Positions 44,758-54,096 are shown, numbered from the stretch's first letter. The stretch: 64,000 bases of DNA from Mesonia ostreae (GCF_031845265.1 NZ_JAVRBG010000009.1:62001-126000), one strand, 5' to 3'. The notes: generated from the sequence alone by a model not told the origin. Made by a program: numbers and translations.

Positions 44758-45516
44758 ATGAGAATTATACCCGCAATAGATATCATAAATGGTAAATGTG
44801 TCCGCTTGACAAAAGGCGATTACAGCACACAAAAAATATACGATAACAATCCATTAGAAGTCGCTAAGCGTTTTGAAGCGAATGGCATTAAACATTTACA
44901 TTTAGTAGATTTAGATGGAGCTAAACATAAGCACATTGTAAATTATGAAGTTTTAGAAGAATTGGCTTCAAAAACAAGTTTAAAAATTGATTTTGGCGGC
45001 GGACTTAAATCTGATCAAGATGTAAAAATTGCTTTTGAAAGCGGCGCAAAACAAATCACAGGAGGAAGTATTGCAGTTAAAGATTCGTTTGCATTTAAAC
45101 AGTGGCTGCAAGAATACGGTTCAGATAAAATTATTTTGGGTGCAGATGCTAAAGACGAAAAAATTGCCATAAGTGGTTGGCAAGAAGATTCTAAAGAAGA
45201 ATTAATTCCGTTTATACAACAATATCAAAAAGAAGGTATACAGTATGTAATTTGTACCGATATTAGTAAAGATGGGATGCTGGAAGGACCTTCTTTTGAT
45301 TTGTACAAAAAAATATTAAAAGAAACTGTCAATCCGAGCGGAGTCGAGAAATTGAAATTGATTGCTTCTGGGGGAATTTCTAGCTTTGAAGAGCTTCCTC
45401 AACTTTCCAAATTAGGCTGTGAAGGCGTAATTATAGGAAAAGCCATTTATGAAAATAGAATCAGTTTAAAACAATTGCAAAACTATATACTAACCCCATC
45501 TTCTTATGCTCACTAA
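44758..45516 (+). CDS. hisA: ProFAR isomerase HisA
   Basis: A 252-residue TIM-barrel from ATG 44758 (MRIIPAIDIINGKCVRL); an upstream TTG at 44701 lies in the dispersed palindrome and is not used. Phosphate-binding loops FGGGLKS and ASGGISS and the catalytic Asp in PAIDI and TDISKDG are present. It isomerises ProFAR to PRFAR. Its end overlaps hisF by 11 bases. Confidence 0.95.
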   Translation: MRIIPAIDIINGKCVRLTKGDYSTQKIYDNNPLEVAKRFEANGIKHLHLVDLDGAKHKHIVNYEVLEELASKTSLKIDFGGGLKSDQDVKIAFESGAKQITGGSIAVKDSFAFKQWLQEYGSDKIILGADAKDEKIAISGWQEDSKEELIPFIQQYQKEGIQYVICTDISKDGMLEGPSFDLYKKILKETVNPSGVEKLKLIASGGISSFEELPQLSKLGCEGVIIGKAIYENRISLKQLQNYILTPSSYAH

Positions 45517-46261
45517 AAGAATCATCCCGTGTTTGGATATCAAAAACGGAAGAACCGTGAAAGGAATTAATTTTCTAGATTTACGTGATGCTGGTGATCC
45601 AGTTGAATTAGCTGCATTTTATGCTAAAAATGGAGCAGATGAATTGGTGTTTTTAGACATTTCGGCGACAGAAGAAAAACGGAAAACCTTAGCTAATTTG
45701 GTGCTTCAAGTAGCCGAAAAAGTGAATATCCCTTTTACTGTAGGTGGCGGTATTTCTTCCGTAGAAGATGTAGATGTTCTATTACAATGCGGAGCAGATA
45801 AAGTTTCTATAAATTCTTCCGCAGTTAAAAGACCAGAGTTAACCAACGAACTTTCTGCTAAATTTGGAAACCAATGTATCGTGGTGGCTATTGATGCAAA
45901 GCAAATTCATGGAGAATGGATAGTGCATTTGGTTGGTGGTAAAAAGGCCACAAAACTCAATTTATTCACTTGGGCAAAAGAAGTAGAAAAGCGTGGCGCT
46001 GGCGAGATTTTATTCACCTCTATGGATCATGATGGTACTAAAAATGGATTTGCTAATGAGGCGCTCTCTCGCTTATCTCAAGAACTTAATATTCCCATTA
46101 TCGCTTCTGGCGGTGCGGGAACTATAGAACATTTTTCTGATGCTTTCACAGAAGGAAAAGCAGACGCAGCATTGGCAGCAAGTGTTTTTCATTTTAAGGA
46201 AATCGCAATTCCAGACTTGAAGAATTATTTAAGTTCCGAAGAAATTTTAGTGAGAAAATAG
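45506..46261 (+). CDS. hisF: imidazole glycerol phosphate synthase cyclase subunit
   Basis: A 251-residue TIM-barrel with RIIPCLDIKNGRTVKG, TVGGGISS and IIASGGAGT phosphate sites and catalytic Asp residues in PCLDI and TSMDHDGT. With HisH it closes the imidazole ring and releases AICAR. The start lies inside the hisA 3' end, so translation is coupled. Confidence 0.96.
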   Translation: MLTKRIIPCLDIKNGRTVKGINFLDLRDAGDPVELAAFYAKNGADELVFLDISATEEKRKTLANLVLQVAEKVNIPFTVGGGISSVEDVDVLLQCGADKVSINSSAVKRPELTNELSAKFGNQCIVVAIDAKQIHGEWIVHLVGGKKATKLNLFTWAKEVEKRGAGEILFTSMDHDGTKNGFANEALSRLSQELNIPIIASGGAGTIEHFSDAFTEGKADAALAASVFHFKEIAIPDLKNYLSSEEILVRK

Positions 46262-46315
46262 AATACTAACGTCAAACGAGCTTTGATTTAGCATCACACT
46301 ACAATGTATGTGGTA

Positions 46316-46425
46316 AAATTTTAATGATGAGATCCTGAAAAAAGTTTAGGATGAGAAAAAAATAATAAATGTTACCTCGAGCCTTTCGTCTTCGCTCAAG
46401 ACAGGTTAAGGTCGAGAGGTTATTT
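46316..46425. repeat. intergenic dispersed repeat fragments between hisF and hisIE
   Basis: Contains an ATCCTGAA/TTTAGGAT hairpin (about 46331-46353) and a TTACCTCGAGCCTTTCGTCT...GGTCGAGAGGTT stretch with inverted CTCGA/TCGAG arms. The composition resembles repeats frequent in Flavobacteriia and shares phrases with the MITE-like elements at 49230 and 59695. Confidence 0.5.
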
Positions 46426-46439
46426 AAAAATATAAATAA

Positions 46440-47042
46440 ATGGATATAGATTTCAATAAAAATAATAACGGACTAGTACCTGCCATTATTCAGGATTACA
46501 AAACACAAAAAGTTTTGATGTTGGGGTATATGAATGAAGAGGCTTTTTTAGAAACCAATCAAACCAAAAAAGTAACTTTCTTTAGCAGAAGTAAGCAACG
46601 ATTGTGGACGAAAGGGGAGGAGAGCGGAAATTTTCTTCATTTAGTTAATATAAAACTAGACTGTGATAAGGATACGCTTTTAATTCAGGTAATCCCAAAA
46701 GGTTCTGTTTGTCACACTGGGAGCGATACGTGTTGGCAAGAAGAAAATAAGCAAGATTATGGTTTTATTTCTGAATTAGAACAAATTATCGAAAATCGAA
46801 AAAATAGAGCCAATTCCGAAGAAAGTTATATTGCTGCTTTATTTGAGAAGGGAATGAATAAGATTGCTCAAAAAGTAGGAGAAGAAGCCGTGGAAGTGAT
46901 TATAGAAGCAAAAGATAATGACACAAAATTATTTTTAAATGAATCGACAGATTTGTTGTTTCATTACCTAATTTTGCTAAAAGCTAAAGGTTACTCTATT
47001 CAAGATGTGATTAACATTTTAGAAGAGCGTCATCAAAATTAA
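46440..47042 (+). CDS. hisI: bifunctional phosphoribosyl-AMP cyclohydrolase / phosphoribosyl-ATP pyrophosphatase
   Basis: A 200-residue fusion. Residues 1-105 are HisI with LMLGYMNEEAF, TFFSRSKQRLWTKGE and CDKDTLL...CHTGSDTCW zinc ligands; residues about 115-200 are HisE with the helical EEAVEVIIEAKD motif. It performs steps 2 and 3 of histidine synthesis and closes the operon. Confidence 0.96.
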   Translation: MDIDFNKNNNGLVPAIIQDYKTQKVLMLGYMNEEAFLETNQTKKVTFFSRSKQRLWTKGEESGNFLHLVNIKLDCDKDTLLIQVIPKGSVCHTGSDTCWQEENKQDYGFISELEQIIENRKNRANSEESYIAALFEKGMNKIAQKVGEEAVEVIIEAKDNDTKLFLNESTDLLFHYLILLKAKGYSIQDVINILEERHQN

Positions 47043-47048
47043 AAATAT

Positions 47049-47726
47049 ATGCAATCAGTTTCTAAAGAAATGCTTCAGTTTTTAGAGAAGCTAAAAGTTA
47101 ATAATAATCGGGAGTGGTTTGATGAGCATAAACCCGAATTTAAAAGCTTAGAGGCAGATATAAAACTTTTTTATAATGAGGTAAGTGCATTATTGCAAAA
47201 ACACGATCGTATTGAAAAAACGAAAGCCTTTAGAATTTATAGAGATGTACGTTTTTCAAAAAATAAAACTCCTTACAAACAGCACGTTGCGGCAAGTTTC
47301 ACTAGAAAAAAACCTGCATTAAGAGGTGGTTATTATTTACATCTACAACCCGATAATAAATCTCTTATTGCGGTGGGTTTTTGGGCTCCCAATAAAGAAG
47401 ACCTCAAACGCATCCGTAAAGAATTAGAAATTGATGCGAGTGATTTTAGAGCAATTCTACAAGATAAAAATCTGCGTAAGTATTGGAACGAACTCCAAGG
47501 AGAAACTTTAAAAACAGCTCCGCGTGGTTTTGATAAAACCCATAAAAATATTGATTTAATCAATCATAAGCAGTTTACTTTTAGCAAAAATTTCACCGAT
47601 AAAGAAGTTTTACAACCTAATTTTGCTGAAGTGATAGATGAGCATTATAAAGCAATTAGACCCTTTTTTGATTATATGAGCGAAATTTTGACGACAGATT
47701 TAAACGGACGTTCTTTAATAGATTAG
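47049..47726 (+). CDS. DUF2461 domain protein
   Basis: A 225-residue protein matching the DUF2461/TIGR02453 pattern: FLEKLKVNNNREWFDEHK near the start, FRIYRDVRFSKNKTPYK near residue 60 and GGYYLHLQPDNK further on. The function is unknown. It begins 7 bases after hisI and is likely co-transcribed with the his operon, though no link to histidine is apparent. Confidence 0.88.
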   Translation: MQSVSKEMLQFLEKLKVNNNREWFDEHKPEFKSLEADIKLFYNEVSALLQKHDRIEKTKAFRIYRDVRFSKNKTPYKQHVAASFTRKKPALRGGYYLHLQPDNKSLIAVGFWAPNKEDLKRIRKELEIDASDFRAILQDKNLRKYWNELQGETLKTAPRGFDKTHKNIDLINHKQFTFSKNFTDKEVLQPNFAEVIDEHYKAIRPFFDYMSEILTTDLNGRSLID

Positions 47727-47730
47727 AAAT

Positions 47731-48513
47731 ATGCAGCGTAAAAAGTTTTTTTATCTTATTGAATTGCAATATTTAGGTTTTCGTTATCACGGTTGGCAAA
47801 AACAACCCGATGTGTTAACCGTGGAAAAAATGGTAGAACGAACGCTTTCCTATATTCTCGACCGCAAAAGATTTAAAGTCATCGCTGCTGGAAGAACCGA
47901 TGCAAAAGTATCTGTTAATCAAACCTATATAGAATTATTTCTAGAGGAAACGCCGCTAGATTTAGAAGATTTTTTTACATTACTCAATCAAAACTTACCT
48001 CAGGATGTAAGAGCATTAAGCATAAAAGAAACCGATGCTAAATTTAATATCATTCAGCATCCTAAAGTAAAGGAATACATTTATTTGTTTAGCTACGGAG
48101 AGAAATTTCATCCTTTTTGCGCTCCGTTTATGATTCACATTTCAGAAGAATTAAATATTGCTGAAATGAAAAAAGCAGCTCAGCTCTTTGAAGGCGAGCA
48201 CGATTTTAGGTCGTATTGCTACAAACCTACACCTAAAACGGAAACACGTGGAACTATCATTCATTGCGAATTGAAAGATAACACCTTGTATACGGCTAAT
48301 TTTTTCCCAGAAAAAAGCTATATGCTTCAAGTGAAAGGAGAAGGTTTTAAGCGACATCAAATACGCTTGATGATGGGCGTGCTTTTAGATATAGGGAAGG
48401 GGAAAATTGATCTAGAATTCATCAAGCGCACTTTAGATCCAAAGGAAGATATTAAGTTAGAGCATATTGCTCAAGCTTCAGGATTAATGCTGCATCATGT
48501 GACTTTAAAGTAA
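47731..48513 (+). CDS. TruA-like tRNA pseudouridine synthase
   Basis: A 260-residue protein with YLGFRYHGWQKQP and AGRTDAKVSV; D57 is the catalytic Asp of the pseudouridine synthase fold. The canonical TruA sequence after it is GVHA; here it is KVSV, and the later KGEGFKRHQIRLMMGVL is conserved. TruA modifies U38-40 of tRNA anticodon stems. The changes near the active site suggest a paralogue with altered target choice. It starts 5 bases after the DUF2461 gene. Confidence 0.85.
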   Translation: MQRKKFFYLIELQYLGFRYHGWQKQPDVLTVEKMVERTLSYILDRKRFKVIAAGRTDAKVSVNQTYIELFLEETPLDLEDFFTLLNQNLPQDVRALSIKETDAKFNIIQHPKVKEYIYLFSYGEKFHPFCAPFMIHISEELNIAEMKKAAQLFEGEHDFRSYCYKPTPKTETRGTIIHCELKDNTLYTANFFPEKSYMLQVKGEGFKRHQIRLMMGVLLDIGKGKIDLEFIKRTLDPKEDIKLEHIAQASGLMLHHVTLK

Positions 48514-48517
48514 GCTT

Positions 48518-49222
48518 ATGGAAAAACAAAAACTAATAAAAAATAGTTCATTAATTATTACAGCTGCTATTTTCGCTGTCCTAATTTTATTATATTTTTT
48601 CTATCCCAATTTTCAGCAAGGGTTTAATGAATTTTGGGAGGTTTTAATGACAGGTAATGAAGAAAAAATAGCCAATGAAATAAAAAGTTACGGTGCGTAT
48701 GGAATTGCGATCATTATCTTATTTATTATTTTGCAAATGTTTCTAATTATCTTTCCTTCTTGGCTCCCTATGATTGTTGCAGCCCTGGTGTACGGTATTT
48801 GGCCATCTATATTAATTTCTTCTACAGGAGTTTTTCTGGCTTCTACATTGGGATACTTTATTGGAATACAGCTTAATGAGAACGCATTACAAAAATTTAT
48901 AAGTGAAAAAATATATAAAAAACTAGAATATTGGGTTTCCAATTATGGGTTTTGGAGTGTGGTACTTTTTAGAATTTCTCCTTTTTTATCTAATGATGCG
49001 ATTAGCATTATTGCCGGAGGATTGCAAATGAAATATGTAAAGTTTATTTCTGCCACCATGTTAGGCATTATTCCGCTTGCGACGGCTATTGCCTTTTTTG
49101 CTCAAGATATAAATACGCTAAAAACAGGAATGTATTGGATTGGCGGAGCAGGAGTTCTTTTTTACGTAGCTTTTGTAATTATAGATCACAAAAAAAGAAA
49201 AAAACAAAATTCATCACAATAA
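48518..49222 (+). CDS. TVP38/TMEM64 (DedA-like) membrane protein
   Basis: A 234-residue polytopic protein. The core LMIFPSW-like segment (IFPSWLPMIVAALVYG), GVFLASTLGYFIG and FRISPFLSNDAISIIAGG are the VTT-domain signatures, including the conserved FR...P and N/D of the re-entrant loops. Family members are proposed lipid scramblases or transporters. The C-terminus is a short basic tail. It ends the plus-strand run that began at hisG. Confidence 0.88.
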   Translation: MEKQKLIKNSSLIITAAIFAVLILLYFFYPNFQQGFNEFWEVLMTGNEEKIANEIKSYGAYGIAIIILFIILQMFLIIFPSWLPMIVAALVYGIWPSILISSTGVFLASTLGYFIGIQLNENALQKFISEKIYKKLEYWVSNYGFWSVVLFRISPFLSNDAISIIAGGLQMKYVKFISATMLGIIPLATAIAFFAQDINTLKTGMYWIGGAGVLFYVAFVIIDHKKRKKQNSSQ

Positions 49223-49229
49223 AACTGCA

Positions 49230-49385
49230 TATCCGTTTAGTTTCCAGTATAATCAAATAATAGTTTTAATGTCCTGTCGAGCGGAGTCGAGACGCTTTTG
49301 TTTAACCTTTCGACTAAAGCTTGTCTTGAGCGATAGTCGAAAGACTCAAGGTGACAAAAACTACTTTGAGGAATGAAAGCGGATA
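49230..49385. mobile_element. MITE-like element, copy A
   Basis: 156 non-coding bases starting TATCCGTTTAGTTTCC and ending GAATGAAAGCGGATA, so the ends are imperfect inverted repeats. Inside are a TCGAGCGGAGTCGA palindrome and a CTTTCGACTA/TAGTCGAAAG stem. The sequence aligns along its whole length with the reverse complement of 59695-59853. It has no coding capacity. A target-site duplication is not obvious. Confidence 0.75.
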
Positions 49386-49422
49386 AACACCAATAAAGTA
49401 ATTTTCTTGGTGACACAGCTTT

Positions 49423-50505
49423 TTATAGCCACTTTTTTCGCTTAAAATACCATAACATCATAAAAAAAAGAAAAAGCATTACTCCCCAAACATAAAAATA
49501 GGAATATTTAAAATGTAGCTCCGGCATATAATCAAAATTCATCCCATAAACGCCTGCAATAAAGGTTAGCGGAATAAAAATACTAGCCATAATAGTTAGT
49601 ACCTTCATCACCTCATTCATTTTATTGCTAATCGTAGTCATATACATATCCATAAGTCCCCACGTCATCTCTCTATAAACTTCAATATTTTCAGAAACTT
49701 GAATAATGTGGTCATATAAATCTCTTAAATAATGATGTGTTTTTTCGTGAATAAGAGGATGTTCTCCTTTTTCTAAACGATTAATGACCTCTCTTAAAGG
49801 ATATATCGCCTTACGTATTCTAATTATTTCTCGCTTTAATTCTTGAATATCTTGGGTAATATTTTCATCTGGGTTTTCTAGAAAAAGACTATCCTCTAAG
49901 GTTTCAATCTTATCGCCCATCGTTTCAATAATGACAAAATAATTATCTATAATGGCATCTAAAACCGCATAAGCAAGATAATCTGCGCCAGAGTTTCGTA
50001 TTCTTCCTTTAGAATTTTTAATATGGTCTCTTAGTCCGTCAAACACATCGCCATCAGCCTCTTGGAAGGTAAGTATATATTTATTGCCCATCACAATACT
50101 AATGTGCTCTTTCACCAATTCACCAGCATCGGTATAATACAGCATTTTTAGCACAATAAAAATATAGTTCTCATATTCATCAATTTTAGGGCGTTGTTGC
50201 GTGTTTACAATATCCTCAAGAATTAAAGGATGTAACTTATAAAACTTTCCCAATTGTTCAATTTCTTTGATAGTATTTAGGCCGTTAACGTTAATCCACG
50301 TTACGTTTTCAGACTCCTTGTATGGAAATACTTCTTTTACATCATTTGTATATTTTACTTGATGACTCTCTTTATTGTAATCTATAATTTCTAAAGAGGT
50401 AGAAAGGTTTTCTTTGCTTCCTACATAGACTACTTGCCCAGGAACCTGATTAAAGGATGTATTTTTTACCTTTACTCTTCTATGCTTCTTTTTTCTTTTG
50501 CTCAT
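49423..50505 (-). CDS. corA: magnesium/cobalt transporter CorA
   Basis: A 360-residue protein: a basic N-terminus, a long cytoplasmic alpha/beta and helical domain, and two C-terminal transmembrane helices. The first ends in the YGMNF signature that forms the pore entrance, and the second is followed by FKRKKWL at the cytoplasmic end. It works as a pentamer for Mg2+ uptake. The upstream gene on the same strand stops 3 bases before its start. Confidence 0.95.
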   Translation of the reverse strand: MSKRKKKHRRVKVKNTSFNQVPGQVVYVGSKENLSTSLEIIDYNKESHQVKYTNDVKEVFPYKESENVTWINVNGLNTIKEIEQLGKFYKLHPLILEDIVNTQQRPKIDEYENYIFIVLKMLYYTDAGELVKEHISIVMGNKYILTFQEADGDVFDGLRDHIKNSKGRIRNSGADYLAYAVLDAIIDNYFVIIETMGDKIETLEDSLFLENPDENITQDIQELKREIIRIRKAIYPLREVINRLEKGEHPLIHEKTHHYLRDLYDHIIQVSENIEVYREMTWGLMDMYMTTISNKMNEVMKVLTIMASIFIPLTFIAGVYGMNFDYMPELHFKYSYFYVWGVMLFLFFMMLWYFKRKKWL

Positions 50506-50508
50506 GTC

Positions 50509-50922
50509 TTAGTTTGGGATAGGAGAGGGCTCTAATAATTGTAAGCTATCCATTAAACGTTTTTTTACCATATTCATCATGCGTTTGTTCAATGCTGAAG
50601 AATTTTGAATATATATTTCATATTCTTCCGTAGTAAATTGTCCAATGATCATTCCCTTTACGCTATTTCTAAATTTAGTATCTTTTTGAATGGCATTCTC
50701 AATGTAGGTAATTCTTTTGTCTAAAGAGAGTTGAGAAAATACAATTTTATGTTTCTGAATGTAATTTTTAAACACTGCTATAAGTAAATCATGCTGCAAT
50801 TTAATTACAGGTCTGAGTGTTTTATTCTGAAATTTTTCATCGAAAGACATATTTTCTCGAAGTTGAATCCCTTCAATCACTGGTCTTATTTCTAGTAGGT
50901 CTTTATTTCTTTGCATCATCAT
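50509..50922 (-). CDS. conserved hypothetical protein upstream of corA
   Basis: A 137-residue, mostly helical, soluble protein without signal peptide or recognised motif; MQRNKDLLEIRPVIEGIQ and a basic C-terminal region (MMNMVKKRLMDSL) can be seen. Similar flavobacterial proteins sometimes bear an unsupported 'glyoxalase' name. Three ATG codons follow one another at 50922, 50919 and 50916, so the exact start is uncertain. It is in operon with corA (3-base gap), which may mean a role connected to magnesium, though this is only inferred. Confidence 0.72.
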   Translation of the reverse strand: MMMQRNKDLLEIRPVIEGIQLRENMSFDEKFQNKTLRPVIKLQHDLLIAVFKNYIQKHKIVFSQLSLDKRITYIENAIQKDTKFRNSVKGMIIGQFTTEEYEIYIQNSSALNKRMMNMVKKRLMDSLQLLEPSPIPN

Positions 50923-51087
50923 ACATAGATTTTTATGAAAGATACAAATTCATATATTTTCTATATGTTAAATTAAGGAGGGCTTATTGAATTCTTTTTC
51001 ACAAAATCTTAATAGTTAAAGTCATCTTAATAGAATCACGTTCTAGCGCACTATTCTTATTTTTATGGAGAATGAATTTATACAAAT

Positions 51088-52440
51088 ATGATCAAATCTA
51101 TCAATCCATATACGAACGAAATTATTGAAAAATTTAAACAAGACTCAAAGAGTAGCGTCAGCAAAAAAATAAAATTAGCAGATAAAACTTTTCAAACTTG
51201 GAGTAAAACGGATTATGCCCGAAAAAAGACTTTAATGCTTCAATTGGCAAAGGAATTAAAGAAAAATAAGAACGAATATGCGCTTGCCATTACCAAAGAG
51301 ATGGGGAAACCTATATCTCAAGCGATTTCCGAAATAGAAAAATGCGCTTGGGTTTGTGAATATTATGCTACTAATGCCAAATCTCAATTAAAGCCTCTAG
51401 AGATAGAAACTGATGCCAAAAAATCTTATGTACGGTTTGATCCTATTGGAGCTGTTTTAGCGGTAATGCCTTGGAATTACCCGTTTTGGCAGGTATTTAG
51501 ATTTGCAGTACCTTCATTAATGGCTGGAAACGTATGCCTTCTTAAACACGCTACTAATGTGATGCGCAGTGCAGAAAATATACAACAAGCTTTTATTAAT
51601 GCAGGTTTCCCAGAAGGTTGCTTTCAAAATTTAATCATTAAAAGTGGTAAAGTTGAAGATGTAATTAGAAATAAAAGGGTGAAAGCAGTCACACTTACGG
51701 GAAGCAAAGCTGCAGGGAGCTCTGTAGCTTCTATTGCTGCGGAAGAAATTAAAAAATCGGTTTTAGAGTTGGGAGGTAGCAATGCCTTAGTCGTTTTTGA
51801 AGATGCTAAAATAGAGGAAACCGTTAAAACTTGTGTGCAGGCAAGATTTCAAAATACAGGACAAAGTTGTATTGCAGGAAAAAGATTACTGATTCATGAA
51901 TCTATTTATTTAGAATTTATAGAACGCTTTATTACGGAAGTACGCGAACTTAAAAGCGGAAATCCAGAAGATGAAGATACGTTTATTGGGGTTATGGCTT
52001 CTGAAAAACTTGCTAAAGAATTAGAAGCGCAATTGACTTCTTCCGTAGAGAAAGGCGCCAAAATCATTTTGGGAGGAAAACGCAGCAAAGCGTATTTTGA
52101 GCCTACTGTAGTGATAAATGTACATAAAAAATCACCTCTTTTTGAAGAAGAAACTTTTGGTCCCGTAATGGCAGTAACCTCTTTTAAAACCGATATGGCA
52201 GCTTTAGATTTAATTAACCGCTCTAAGCTTGGACTCGGGGTTTCCCTTTTTACAGAAGATTTAGAAAGAGCAAAAGCTATGATTCCACAAATTGAAGACG
52301 GAGCCGTATTTATAAATGAAATGGTAAAAAGCGATCCGCGTTTGCCTTTCGGCGGAACAAAAGAATCTGGTTTTGGCCGGGAGTTATCTTCTTTTGGTAT
52401 TCATGAATTTGTCAATAAGAAAACGGTTTATATAAAATAG
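51088..52440 (+). CDS. NAD(P)-dependent aldehyde dehydrogenase, succinate-semialdehyde type
   Basis: A 450-residue ALDH. VMPWNYPFWQ, TLTGSKAAGSS, the general-base Glu in LELGGSNA and the nucleophile Cys in TGQSCIAGKR are all present, followed by EEETFGPVM. The short N-terminus (SINPYTNEII) is typical of the GabD/Sad type enzymes that oxidise succinic semialdehyde to succinate; the exact substrate is not proven. It stands alone on the plus strand, divergent from the corA operon. Confidence 0.88.
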   Translation: MIKSINPYTNEIIEKFKQDSKSSVSKKIKLADKTFQTWSKTDYARKKTLMLQLAKELKKNKNEYALAITKEMGKPISQAISEIEKCAWVCEYYATNAKSQLKPLEIETDAKKSYVRFDPIGAVLAVMPWNYPFWQVFRFAVPSLMAGNVCLLKHATNVMRSAENIQQAFINAGFPEGCFQNLIIKSGKVEDVIRNKRVKAVTLTGSKAAGSSVASIAAEEIKKSVLELGGSNALVVFEDAKIEETVKTCVQARFQNTGQSCIAGKRLLIHESIYLEFIERFITEVRELKSGNPEDEDTFIGVMASEKLAKELEAQLTSSVEKGAKIILGGKRSKAYFEPTVVINVHKKSPLFEEETFGPVMAVTSFKTDMAALDLINRSKLGLGVSLFTEDLERAKAMIPQIEDGAVFINEMVKSDPRLPFGGTKESGFGRELSSFGIHEFVNKKTVYIK

Positions 52441-52509
52441 GTATTCTAACTGATTCTTAGCAGGTTAAATAAGAATGTTCATTTTTATTAAAATTAAGGC
52501 ATTTAAAAG

Positions 52510-52540
52510 CTTGATTTTTTTAAAACAATTAATATATTTG
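52510..52540 (+). promoter_or_regulatory. tRNA-Arg promoter
   Basis: CTTG (52510-52513), 19-base spacer, TATATTTG (52533-52540), 19 bases before the mature tRNA 5' end. Confidence 0.65.
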
Positions 52541-52559
52541 CACCGCTTTAACGCATAAG

Positions 52560-52633
52560 GGTTGCATAGCTCAGTTGGATAGAGCACCTGCCTTCTAAGC
52601 AGGCGGTCCCAGGTTCGAATCCTGGTGCAATCA
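52560..52633 (+). tRNA. tRNA-Arg (anticodon TCT)
   Basis: A 74-base cloverleaf: acceptor GGTTGCA/TGCAATC (one G-T pair), D stem GCTC/GAGC, anticodon stem CCTGC/GCAGG with loop CTTCTAA (anticodon TCT), T stem CCAGG/CCTGG with TTCGAAT, discriminator A. The CCA end is not encoded. It reads AGA/AGG arginine codons. Confidence 0.97.
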
Positions 52634-52645
52634 CTTATTAAATTT

Positions 52646-52674
52646 AAAACCTCTTGTTTTTCAAGAGGTTTTTT
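52646..52674 (+). terminator. terminator after tRNA-Arg
   Basis: AAAACCTCTTG pairs with CAAGAGGTTTT around a T-rich loop and is followed by TTGTTTTT. Confidence 0.85.
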
Positions 52675-52816
52675 GTTTTTAAAATGTTTTATAATTTACA
52701 TTAATAGAATAGATTCTAAAAATGGTATAGTTTTACTATTTCTCATAGATTTTGTAATAATATAAGTAGTTTTTTAACATACAAAATACCGAATTGAACC
52801 GATAGAAAGGAATTAG

Positions 52817-53695
52817 ATGGGAAGAAAAAAACCTTACGATAAAGTACCAACTTACGACAAAATGCTAATTCCGACAGTATAAGCACTTAAGGAGTTGGGA
52901 GGTTCTGGTTCAATTGATGAAATTAATGAAGAGGTATATAAAGTTGCTGGATATAACGAAGAGATTCTAGAAATACCACAGGACGAAAATGGCGTACAGA
53001 CCAAAGTAGAATATCGTTTAGCTTGGGCAGGAACATATTTAAAAAAATTCGGAATACTTGATAATTCTTCTCGTGGAGTTTGGGCATTGGTAGATAACGA
53101 AATCGAGCCAAATAAATTAAATTCCGATAAAATTGTAAAATTTGTTCGAGAAAAAACACGAAAATCAAAAACAGACAAGCCAACAAGTTCAAAATTAAAA
53201 AATGAGGAAGTTGAGGATGAAATAGAAGATAAAATTGATTGGAAAGAAAACTTAATATCCGTACTGCTTACAATTGATCCCTCTGCATTTGAGCGATTAT
53301 GCCAAAGACTTCTAAGAGAAAGTGGATTTTTCCAAGTCGAAGTTACTGGTAAATCTGGAGATGGAGGAATTGATGGAAAAGGAATTGTTCGCATTAACGG
53401 ATTTTTGAGTTTTCACGTCTTTTTTCAATCAAAGAGATATAAAGGTTCAGTCAGTTCTGGCGATGTCAGAGATTTTAGAGGAGCAATGCAAGGTCGTGCA
53501 GATAAAGGATTGTTCATCACAACAGGAAATTTTACGAGAGAAGGTGTTAAAGAAGCTGCGCGCGATGGTGCCCCACCGATTGATTTAATTGATGGCGAGC
53601 AACTTTGCGAAAAGCTCAAAGAATTAAAATTAGGAGTTGAAACTGAATTTATTGAGGAAGTTATAATAAATCCGGAATGGTTTGATAAGATTTAA
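52817..53695 (+). pseudogene. mrr: Mrr-type restriction endonuclease with a nonsense codon
   Basis: From ATG 52817 the frame reads MGRKKPYDKVPTYDKMLIPTV, then TAA (52880-52882), then continues in the same frame as ALKELGGSGSIDEINEEVY. This is the normal Mrr N-terminal winged helix, so one codon (probably CAA to TAA) has been lost. The catalytic domain is intact: FERLCQRLLRESGFFQVEVTGKSGDGGIDG with the PD-(D/E)xK Asp and FFQSKRYKG with the QxK. Mrr enzymes cut modified DNA. A TTG at 52895 could restart translation of 266 residues but without the complete DNA-recognition domain. The gene sits next to tRNA-Arg and has no modification partner. Confidence 0.85.
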
Positions 53696-53698
53696 GTA

Positions 53699-54096
53699 GC
53701 GTATTACTTAGCATAACCAAGTACTCCGTCAGTACAAGTATTTCATTAGTAAAAGAGTTAAAACACTCCCTCCATTTTTTTCAAGAAAATTTATTTAAAT
53801 ACATCCTATAATAATCTCGAATTTGCATTAGTGAATACGTTGCTAAGTATTATAGTTTATTGATCATAAATTACTATACTATACGAAGTCGAGCTTAAAC
53901 GCAAAACTTGTAGGAAATTCAAAATTAGATATTATTTCTTATTTTATGTATAGTTATTATTCCCAGTAAAATATTTAAATCTTGTTATTTTAGATACTTG
54001 ATTTGTTAGAACGATATAAAATATTCTCCGTTTAAACTTTCTCAATAACTCGTGCAAATACTGTATTTTCACGAAATGGATTAGAACTTCAACAGC
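53699..54096. other. AT-rich non-coding gap after mrr
   Basis: About 400 bases without a convincing gene, strong hairpin or recognised repeat. I looked for a second copy of the tRNA-Arg 3' end as an island boundary and found none. Confidence 0.5.

Noticed and set aside
52895..53192. Antisense open frames over the mrr gene
   Set aside because: They lie opposite a clear Mrr coding sequence, lack family features, and share its codon-driven openness.
52560..54096. Genomic island inserted at tRNA-Arg carrying mrr
   Set aside because: I found no integrase gene and no second copy of the tRNA 3' end downstream, so the island idea lacks boundaries.
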